This document shows, one piece after another, positions 55,553-64,000 of a stretch of 64,000 nt of DNA. Both the position numbers and the translations under genes were made by a program. Each line of letters starts with the position of its first letter. The first letter of the stretch is position 1. The stretch is from Sparassis latifolia (taxonomy: Eukaryota > Basidiomycota > Agaricomycetes > Polyporales > Sparassidaceae). The stretch spans positions 930,001-994,000 of the forward strand of contig CM031552.1 of assembly GCA_018466975.1 (NCBI GenBank), given 5' to 3'. A model generated the notes under the pieces. It was not told the DNA's origin, made no database searches, and saw only the letters and a list, made by a program, of their open reading frames with translations.

Positions 55553-58500
55553 TTACATGTCCATAACATCTGCATCTGCACTAGTAATGTCAACCCCTCC
55601 TGTGCCATCACCATCTATCATACCATGCTTCTCTACTCCCTGCGTCGGCACCACCAGTAGTGATCCCTTGAGCCGAGCATCCCCTAACCTGGATTCCTTG
55701 GCTTGCTTGTTCTTATTCTTGGTGGCCTTTGTTTTCGCAATGGTCTCTGCCCATCTCGCTGGACCTGTCATGCGTAGATTGGCCGCAAGCTCGTTGTGCT
55801 TGGCGCGCCGATCGGTGAAGTATCGTATAGGTGCAGTGAGCGCGCGCAGTAGGGTCTGTCAAATGAGGGAGGCATTGTGGAGGGCATGCATGTTGAGCAG
55901 ATAGCGATTGTCATTCATATGTTCGATGCATTTTCGCTTCTTGTCACTTTTCTGCCGCTCTTGCATCACAAACTCTGTGCCTTCGATAATCGCACATTTA
56001 CCATACGCGCAGTCATGTTGCACATTGAAGATGAACAGTACATTCTATTTATTTCGGTGTTAGAGCAGCATGTATCGTACTTGCTAGGGTGACTCGCCTT
56101 TGGATTGACAAAATGTATTTGGTCCGTTCGTGATAGGATGGGCATATTGAGTCGTGAATCACAGACATCAGCAATGGAAAACTCCTCTATAACGACCACT
56201 GAGGTGTCCGCCATTATTGGCATCTGCAAGAGAGCCAGAATCTTAAAGATACGGCCCGACCTCGGGGATCCCTGCAGGAGTGAGCAGCCCGACGTGAAGC
56301 GGTTCGTGTATGGCTCACCTCAGAGTCTTGAAAGAACACCCATGAACCTGCTTTACATGCGTCATGCGAACGGGAGATCACATATTTACCATGTGCCCAT
56401 TTGAGAGTCGCATCAAAGCCATGGAGTTCTTGCATCTCCAACCAAGACCACAGTTGTGCCAGGACCTCCTTGCCTGAGCCCGGCATGCGCTTCTTCCGAG
56501 GCAGGAGTTTAACACTTCCTGCTCTGATCTTCGCTGTATCAACCCATCCGAGACGGCGCTGCAGTTCACTGTTGCCCTCGAGAAACGTGCGGACATTACG
56601 TCCTGCTTGCACCCATTGACCTGCCTTGTTCTCCCACCAACCGCCACTCACCTGGTGCTTGAAACGCTCCATATCGCTCAAGGTAACTGCTATGTCATGG
56701 CTCGGCGCAAGATGGTTGGAGAGGACACTACACATGCGGAAAATAGCATTCCAACATTCAAAGACTTCAGTTGAGAATAACACTGCTGGGCCATGGCGGC
56801 GAACATCTTCTTTGAGGTGTGTGAGGACATGGAGCTTCATCTTGACAATAATGCGGCGAGGATCGACAAGTGCCCAGATGTCAAGCACATTACCAACTAA
56901 AATCTCGAGATCCATCTAGTCTGTGTCAGCTGCAGAATTCCCTTCACACCGTGGTTAACGTACCAGATAGCTCTCCATATCCTTGATCTCGGGATACCAT
57001 ATCAGAGCGCCCAGCTCGCCGGTAGCCTTCCATAAGTCAAAAATCATGTCAGAGCTCAGATTGTCCTGCAGATGGAAAATGGCCAGTTGCTGGAGCGCCT
57101 TGAAGTGCTTTCCGATCAGAGAGTTCTTGTATTGTACGATGTACTGTGCTCGGATAGGCAGCAGTGTCAATCCGTCAATGGCAGAAGATTGGAGACGGAC
57201 TGCAAACTGTTCCTCCTTCTTGTCCCACACCTTGTTCATATCATGCCAGACGTACTTGTCATTGCCTAGAAGATATGTATGCAGAATCTCGAGGGCGTTG
57301 TCAGTGTGGGAATTGATACCTGCAGTGGGGGGTGCAAGAATCACATGCAGTCAGTTAAGATTGTGCCGAAAGGATGGAGTAAGCATCAATTCTGACTAGT
57401 CGAACATACCGTCTGCCTTCAGCAACGGATTGAAGTGATCACCAGGGCGAAGGTTGGTGCGTCCCGCTAGAACAAAGATATCAGTGGAATATATATTAGA
57501 TAATGGAACGCTACGCACGGTGTTCAGCTGGGAGTGCATTGTATGAATTCTCAGGTTGAGAGATAACCCAGTTCATCAACTCCCCTTGAATCTCCCGTTT
57601 GATATCAAGTTTGATCTGAGCCTTTGCATCTCTGGACAGACGGCACTTTAGCCTTTCATCACGAGTGGTGGGGCTTGATATTCTGATTTGCTGCATCTCG
57701 CGTGCCTTGACAATTAGCTGGTCAATCCAGTATGTCGCGATCTTGTCCTTGATGCCTGTCGACGTCTGTATTGCATCAACAGCATCTTGCACGCCAAGAC
57801 ATGCAGTTCGGAACTGCTGTTCAATGGTCCGCCAGGTCTCCTCCAACGTGCGTGATACACCAGGCTGAAAATGATATGAGTGACGGAAGTGCGTAAAAAA
57901 GAAACACAAGCCTGACACAGAAGTGAGCATGATAGCCATCATTCGTCTCTCTGTCTTCCTCTGATCCACCCATTTTGTCATAACGGCAGTTGAACTTGCC
58001 TTTAGCTCCCACAATAGATGCGGACTCAGCTTGTTGAGGATTATCTGCCGGCAGGACATGCGCGAGAACCCGAAACATAATCTCCTGTTCCAGCTCACAA
58101 TCATATGCCTTATGCCACTTATCCGACTGCCTGAAGAATAGAAGATCAGTTGAGGGGTTTGTTTGGAGATAACAGAGAACTGTACTTACATATCCCAAAA
58201 ATGCGCTGCAAATAGCTCCGATGTCAATGCATGAGGCGATGTCGCTGAAAATCGTACAAAGTACTCCTGAGCTCGTTTCTCGTGTGGCAAACTTGCATTG
58301 GCAACATAGATGTTTGTATGAGGATTGTAAGATTTACTGACATTCCCAGAAACATCGTCACCCCAAGGCACAGCTCGGATGGTAAACATTGGTCTTCCCT
58401 TTGCAACTTCTCTGAGGGGATGGGGCATCTTTGTTCTCCAGATACTAGAGCATTCTGACATTCATGATGGTAGGATGAAGACTGCTCCGAAAAGCATTTT

Positions 58501-60133
58501 GGTGAACAGAGCGACTTACCAGCAAATGATATCTTGTATTGCTGCTGTAGGTCGAGTACATTGTACTGAAGCTCTTCCGCAGGCACAAGACGCGAAGGGC
58601 CATAGGTAACCGTAAACTGAGCACTCTATCGCCATGGAGAAGGTATTCACATTAGCTGGTATCAATGAAAATACAGCGGATAGTATTGCACACCACATGG
58701 TCGTACTCCACGTCATACAATTGAGCATGTACTTTGCTCTGGAAAACAACCCATCTCAGAGGTACCACAAACTCACCTGTTCTGAGTTGCGCCAGCTCAT
58801 CGACATAGAAGTGTCGATGGCCGGCGTTCTTCTAATCTGCCCACATTGGAGAGAGGTCGTTATCACACACCTCTTGTAGCCACTTGCCGGCCTGCCAAAA
58901 CTCTGAAATAGATTCTGAGATCTCAGGATAGACATGAATGAATGGCCGGACAAGTGGATTGGCCCAATCCTGGAAGCATGTCACAGCCATGCATCCACCA
59001 GACGTTCGAAATCCTTACCAATGCAAACAGTCGAGCGGGATGGTTCATGAAGAATTTGTTGCCAAGAGAAGAAGTATGCGGCTCTGTTATTATGTTCATC
59101 TCCTGAGTCAATCGTGCCTGCATCTTCCGGAGCGCAGAGAATGAAGGAACCTGGGGAGTACCACATTCATGCATTACCCATAGGATGGTTTTGAGGTGAT
59201 CATCTGACAGTCGTAGGCGTGGCAAGTTGTCCAGCAAGTCAAGCATGAACATCTGATGTAGCAAAAACATGTCTCATTTGCATTGAGTACGTGAGTTGTT
59301 AGTCCAAGGAGGGCGAACCGTTTTTGACCCATGTGGTGCCCAGTCGCCTTCCTGTTCCATCGACTCAGCGCCTTCGACTCCTGCTTCCTCTTCATCCTCG
59401 TTATTCTCGTCATCAATGAGTCCTGGTGAGGCATTCATTTTCATGTATGGTGTATTAATTGTAGAACAATTGTACTTGCCTCTAAGTTGCAGAACTGCAA
59501 TTGCATCGGGAACACTTGAATCATTTGAGCTGTCCTGCACTGTGGAGACAGTTGCCGCTGTGCTCAAGCTTGATGCACTGAACATCATTTGACCGAAGAG
59601 ATCATGATCATAGTACTGCAATTCCCTCAGCTCTTGAGCAAGAGCTGTTCGTGTGTTGGTATTCACGACTTCTCGGCCTGCTGAGAAGAAGATCGGCTGA
59701 CCGGCAGCATCCAGGATCTCATTGCCATAGACAACTGCATCATTAAATGGATTACAGTTGGGAGGTGGTATATTCTCCTCATCTTCACTGTCAGAAACTA
59801 GAAACTGATCTGCAACAGACAGAGTTGCAGGACCAGCCAGACTTTCTGGCCCTGCGATCACAGTCACAGCCATGGAGGACGAAGTACCCTGTACACCACC
59901 ATTATAGGATTTGCATGCAAGCAGGTGCACTTTTGTCTTCCGGTGTCCTGAGATGTATGACCTTTGGATAATCTTCATTCTTCTCAGGTGAGATGAACAC
60001 AGGAGACACTTTAGCTCGGCCGAGCTCTCTGGAATAGCCTCAAATTCTACCTTCAAAATCCATATTCAGTGTCATCTGAAGAATCCACCTGGACCATACC
60101 AGCTACAACCTCTGCCGAGAGCACTTTTGGCAT
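55553..60133 (-). pseudogene. Large zinc-finger protein of a multicopy agaricomycete family, two apparent nonsense codons
   Basis: About 1,200 residues in many exons. A proposed first exon MPKVLSAEVVAGMVQ (ATG 60133) splices to VEFEAIPESSAELKCLLCSS. A C2H2-like finger follows (CLLC...SGHRKTKVHLLAC). Family landmarks in order: LLDNLPRLRLSDDHLKTILW, GHRHFYVDELAQLRTGEFVV, VPWGDDVSGNVSKSYNPHTN, YFVRFSATSPHALTSELFAA, HVLPADNPQQAE, ALEILHTYLLGNDKYVWHDM, LIGKHFKALQQLAIFHLQDN, ATEVFECWNAIFR-like STEVFECWNAIFRMCSVLSN, HDIAVTLSDMERFKHQVSGG and FNVQHDCAYGKC. In-frame TAG (58832-58834, in PMWAD*KNAGHRHF) and TGA (55859-55861, in HNASLI*QTLLRALTAP) interrupt conserved stretches. The function is unknown. 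The finger and copy number suggest mobile-element ancestry. Confidence 0.72.
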
Positions 60134-60341
60134 GCTGTGGATGCTCTGGTGGATGGACACTTTCTCGAGATTCAAGTTAACACGTGATCAGTGGACTTAG
60201 AAGTTCGTTTTATCAGCCGTTTTGCTTTCCTTCTCAACATTCTTGACCGTCCGCTGGTCCTTTCATTTCTTCCTTTTCGTCTTCAACATTGACATCCATT
60301 TTTCAAAATAGGTCTTTTACATTCCTTTCATCAACCTCCGA

Positions 60342-61658
60342 ATGTCCGACCCACTTTATGATGTTCCAAGCTCACCAATCCAGGGTCTGTCACCAAGTCC
60401 GACATCTGAGCCATCTGAGCTTGCCTTGGGTGCTAGTAGCATGAGCCAGCCTCACGACATAGATGGCTTTAGTGCGAGGTCCTCTAGCACTGATGGTACC
60501 TTTGATGATGTTGTCCCGAGGACACGTAAGCGTCCTGCAGAGGACATGTCACAGTTTGCGGAATCCGCTGCACGGAATGTCAAGCTTTGCCCTGCAAACA
60601 GACAGGCCATACTTGACTTTGCTAAGGTGAGGATGATGCTTAAAGATGCTCTGCAACTCACCTCTGGTACAGCTTCCCGACGCAGAGCAGATTATCATGC
60701 TCAATGCAAATGTGCTCAAGATCATGGAAAAGCAGAATGAGGTCATGCCTGTTGAACCTGCATTCAAGGTCCCCGACAGTATCTCCGTGAGTCACTGGCA
60801 GCTCTAACCAGTTTGTTCGCACTGACAACCTGTGCCCGAAACCTTCAGAACTACATTAAAAGCGAAGCAAGGCTTTTGGTTGTATCACCCAGCTTATCAG
60901 CATACATTGAGAAAGAAGAACCAATCCATCTGCTCGAAGTAAGTGGTCCTCTGATGTCGAGTGAGACGAGACCTCCCTGCAATGTATATTCCACCAGGAA
61001 AAGCTGAAGAGCAAGACCACGTGGAACCTCCCGCTACTGAAAGAGGACTTGTACAAATGGGACACAATCCTCGCCGATTGCCGCAAGAAAATGAACAATG
61101 CACGGCACGCATTGAAGAAGGCAGTAAGTCCTTCCAGTTCCTACAAGCTCATCTTGTCTTAGGCATCTGCTGCAGATCACGGAAAGCATCCCAACCCAAG
61201 GTGACAAGGACAATTCGGGTGACGTCTCCGAATGTGAAGACATCCTTGAGCTTTGCCAGAAAATCTTGAAGAGTGTTGTGAAGAACGGCCAGAGTCCCTC
61301 CGTTGAGATGCTCACGAGGGTCTCATTCCTTGTATGTCCTCATCTGACGTCCTGTCTTCTGGTATTCTCATGCTGCCATTTGGATTGAAGAGACATTGCT
61401 ACATCCAATTTACCAAGACCAAGCGATCAGCCGATGATTTCTGGCCATACGTGGACACCGAGCTCGTGCACATCCGTGAGAAGCACAAGAATAATGAGAA
61501 GAAGATGTCGAAGTATGTTCTCTCCACACCACAGCAGCAGCGCTCTAACTTGCCTTTATAGGATGTTTGCACAGATTCTCGACAATGATCAGTTGCTCTA
61601 TGGCCGTGTGGACATCGCCGCCAATATGGCTCAAGCTCGTACAACTCGAGGGGCTTAA
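60342..61658 (+). CDS. Small partner protein of a multicopy agaricomycete family
   Basis: Divergent from the large gene, with 208 bases between start codons. Spliced product is about 310 residues: MSDPLYDVPSSPIQGLSPSP, then a Ser-rich region with RTRKRPAEDMSQFAESAARN, ILDFAK joined to LPDAEQIIMLNANVLKIMEK, then NYIKSEARLLVVSPSLSAYI, KLKSKTTWNLPLLKEDLYKW, DCRKKMNNARHALKKA, DILELCQKILKSVVKNGQSP, RHCYIQFTKTKRSADDFWPY and KMFAQILDNDQLLYGRVDIA. Six exons with standard introns and no lesion. I recognise it as an agaricomycete-specific repeated family without assigned function. It is mostly helical and has no enzyme motif. Its intact state contrasts with the broken neighbour. Confidence 0.72.
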
Positions 61659-62377
61659 GTCCATTGCACGCATGGTTGGCTGTCGGACTCTCGGAGGCAG
61701 TTCTCGAGGGAGGAATAGACTCATCATCTGATTGACATATAATTGTTTTAATACACTGTAATGCCCTTCTCTTTTACACTGTCATGTATTTGCACTCCCG
61801 TGCAGCTCATGTCCATACGAACGCACAATGCACACATTCCTTTTATGTTTTGAACAGCCTTCTCCGATCTGATGCAATGCCGTGAGATACTGCCAACACT
61901 GTCATCCAATAATTTGACAGATCGCTTTGCAAGATCATCTGTGTGATCTCAGAGAGTACACTGTACAAGCCCGCAGAGCTCAAGCTCTGGATATCCACCT
62001 GATGTCAGAGGCAGAGCTCTGATGAATATTGCAGTCCCACAAGGGTTCTCGGATTTGACGATTAATCTCTCAGAGAGCTCAGTGCTATATCTAGAAATTG
62101 CCTTAGCAATATCTCCGGACATTCGGGCCCGGATCTCGCACTAAACTCTGGCATAAATGGCGGTGTACGGTTAAGGGGGCGCGTTTGAAAGCAGACCTAT
62201 ATCAGTCCGTCCCTCCAACCTCTCATAGGACTGATTTTGTAGTCTGGCTTTGGGAGACTAGGGCACCTGGCTCGAGACGCATGCAAGATTGGGCGCCTGC
62301 ACGCTCAAGCGCTCATGCTCTGCACAGGACATGCACCACAAGCTTCAGCTATTAAAGAGCAGACTGCACTCCCCGCC
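61659..62377. other. Intergenic region with a lone MITE terminus
   Basis: About 0.7 kb between two plus-strand genes. At 62238-62260 lies a sequence matching the 3' terminal repeat of MITE family 2 (27478-27500) with one mismatch. No opposite terminus was found in the window. Confidence 0.55.
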
Positions 62378-63631
62378 ATGGCTCCCCAGTTTTCCCTCGT
62401 CGCTGTCTACCACCGTATCTACTGTCACCTCAGAGGCATCATGAGTGACCAGCCCCCCAGTCCTGAGAAGTCCTGGCTCGACGGCTTCCAAACCACCCCC
62501 GATATCTACCTCCCCTTGAACATCGATAGACTCACGGACGATTACATCCACCGGGGCTGGCTTGCATCCAACCTGCAAATCAGCCTCCTCGAATTCTACA
62601 AGCATAGGGAGGGCGTTAAGCACGAGTTCCTCGTCGCTACCCTCACCAACTCTGCCACCGGAAAGACGGCTGGATATATCTTAGCCGAGCGGCAAGGAGT
62701 GCGCCCTGCTCGCGCTGAGAACGATCCCGCCTCATCCACTCACAGCTTTAGCAGCATCTCGGAGTCATCCTCGGCGTCATCTACCGCTGCTAAGGTACTC
62801 TCCACCAGTTCTACTGAATTACCTGCTTCCGATGTCATCTATTTGGGGCAAGACCAGAAAATCATGTTGACCTGCGCCAAACATACTGCGAAATCGGTTG
62901 TTGTCTGCCACAACCCAGTGTCGCAGGAAAATAGTGCAGACTCCATCGCTTCCTTCATCACTGCTTGTCAGGTCACGCACGAGTTTAATCAAAAGTATAA
63001 CAATAAAACCACTAACTGCCATTGGTTTGCCAGCATGGTGTATGAGCTCATCACAGGTGTTGAAGTTGAGGATGATCCGGATGACCTGGATGCTGCTGCT
63101 GTTGCACCTCAGCCGGACCTTCAGCCCGAGGCTGAGATCCAGGTTGAGCTTCATTCTCCCGGCCTCCCTGCCACTCCTCAGCCCGTGCCTCAGTCCCAGC
63201 TTACTCCTCAGTCCAGCAGGAATGGGTATTTTGGACCGGTTCCCATCGTTCGTCCTTTCAAAATCCAGGCCACTGCAAACCAACTATGGGGCACGTTCAG
63301 GACCAGAAAGGCAGACATACTGCGACAACGGGATCACTCAGGGGACTTGGCACGTGAGATTGAGGAGCTGAAGAGGCAGAAAAATGAGGAGACGAAGAGG
63401 GCGGATAAAGTGGAAAGTGAACTGGAGAGGGTGAAAAGGGAGAAGATGAAGAGGGTGAATGAACTGGAGAGGGTGAAAAGGGAGAATGAGGTGGAGATCG
63501 TGCGGCTTAAACAGGAGCTCCTTGATGCCAGGCAGGGACGTGCAGCTGGCGTACCTGGTGTGACAGCAGCCCATACTACGCCTCCCCTCGGTCGTACCAG
63601 CACTGCTTCCACATCTAGAAGAGCCATGTAA
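62378..63631 (+). CDS. Agaricomycete protein with NCHWF motif and C-terminal coiled coil
   Basis: Single exon of about 417 codons. The ATG at 62378 (CCGCCATGG context) is preferred to 62315. The N-terminal half contains SWLDGFQTTPDIYLPLNIDR, GVKHEFLVATLTNSATGKTA and, after a Ser-rich insert, DVIYLGQDQKIMLTCAK, then VTHEFNQKYNNKTTNCHWFA and SMVYELITG. The N-C-x-W-F block recalls the Cys motif of LRAT/NlpC-P60-like permuted papain folds (NCEHF), with His residues upstream. This is only a suggestion. A Pro/Gln linker follows, then a charged coiled coil with imperfect KRE/ERVKRE repeats (63350-63540). I know related agaricomycete proteins of unknown function. It lies in the accessory segment. Confidence 0.6.
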   Translation: MAPQFSLVAVYHRIYCHLRGIMSDQPPSPEKSWLDGFQTTPDIYLPLNIDRLTDDYIHRGWLASNLQISLLEFYKHREGVKHEFLVATLTNSATGKTAGYILAERQGVRPARAENDPASSTHSFSSISESSSASSTAAKVLSTSSTELPASDVIYLGQDQKIMLTCAKHTAKSVVVCHNPVSQENSADSIASFITACQVTHEFNQKYNNKTTNCHWFASMVYELITGVEVEDDPDDLDAAAVAPQPDLQPEAEIQVELHSPGLPATPQPVPQSQLTPQSSRNGYFGPVPIVRPFKIQATANQLWGTFRTRKADILRQRDHSGDLAREIEELKRQKNEETKRADKVESELERVKREKMKRVNELERVKRENEVEIVRLKQELLDARQGRAAGVPGVTAAHTTPPLGRTSTASTSRRAM

Positions 63632-64000
63632 GTGTTTCCGCCATTTGTCTTTATCTGCATGTCTGATATCATCCTTCCCATTTTCCAGGTGAGTCCATTG
63701 CTAGCCGATCATGTCATTGCATTTTTCCATCTACGGTCTCATCATCCCTTTCGTCCGTACTTGGCGAGCTGCAATCTTGGGAAGACCTCATATTTCGGCA
63801 TTCATCTTCCCATCTTTCCCGTCCATTGTCTGTTTTCAGTATAGTATGTGCTGCAGTTTACCCCATCCTTGCCGTATATGCATTCATCTAGTGGTCAGTT
63901 TATCACCAGCTGCGGATCTTTCTCTTTGCACCGTCTCGTCTGGTTGTACTTGTGGAAATGTGCTGCTTTGTCGATATGCTCTGATTTGCCCATATGCTAC
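63632..64000. other. 3' flank at the window edge
   Basis: Pyrimidine-rich sequence with no supported gene. GTAAGT at the stop region and a CCATTTTCCAG at 63680 look like an intron. Splicing it would also end the protein immediately (ATG then TGA), so the product is unchanged. Confidence 0.45.

Noticed and set aside
1..64000. tRNA and rRNA genes
   Set aside because: Scanned for GTTCGAATC-like T-loop and matching acceptor sequences; the few TTCGAA hits lie in coding exons without a cloverleaf.

Overview
The window is nuclear DNA of a filamentous basidiomycete, most likely a wood-decaying agaricomycete of the polypore type. Genes are dense and split by many short introns of about 50-60 bases with GT...AG ends. 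The gene set includes pyranose 2-oxidase, aldos-2-ulose dehydratase, a GH72 glucanosyltransferase and multicopy protein families that I recognise from agaricomycetes. There are no bacterial operons or ribosome binding sites. I recognised no rRNA or tRNA gene and no CRISPR array. CDS coordinates below are genomic spans that include introns; splice sites were inferred by eye from reading frame and family similarity.

Layout. 0-24 kb is mostly housekeeping: a kinesin-3 cut by the window edge (-), a type II membrane protein that may be a glycosyltransferase (+), eIF5B (-), ARL2 (+), a secreted alpha/beta hydrolase A (-), IMP dehydrogenase (+), a truncated PP2C phosphatase (-), a phytase-like histidine acid phosphatase (+) and a GPI-anchored GH72/CBM43 cell-wall enzyme (-). 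25-27 kb holds an unrecognised protein. 27.8-35.7 kb is the most interesting metabolic locus: aldos-2-ulose dehydratase (-) and pyranose 2-oxidase (+) face away from each other. Their products act in sequence: sugar C2 oxidation with H2O2 release, then dehydration to pyrone antibiotics of the cortalcerone/microthecin type. The 1.5 kb between them carries a six-unit minisatellite and a MITE.

36-53 kb is again mainly conserved: ICP55-type aminopeptidase P (+), an APC-family amino acid permease (-), hydrolase B (-, a paralogue of A), a Hem25/SLC25A38-type carrier (+), an SH3 protein (+), methylthioadenosine phosphorylase (-) and a coiled-coil protein with a possible terminal zinc finger (-). From 54 kb to the end the content becomes accessory. 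It holds a fragment of one multicopy family, a large divergently transcribed two-gene unit whose big gene carries two apparent nonsense codons, and a protein with an NCHWF motif.

Main oddities are three 8-10 nt microexons in the pyranose oxidase/dehydratase pair, xDEL (ER-retention-like) tails on both secreted hydrolases, altered motifs in hydrolase A (HGxP to PGxP) and in the phosphatase (HD to YD), a PP2C gene lacking most of its catalytic domain, a 626-base intron in the GH72 gene, and several related non-autonomous repeats.
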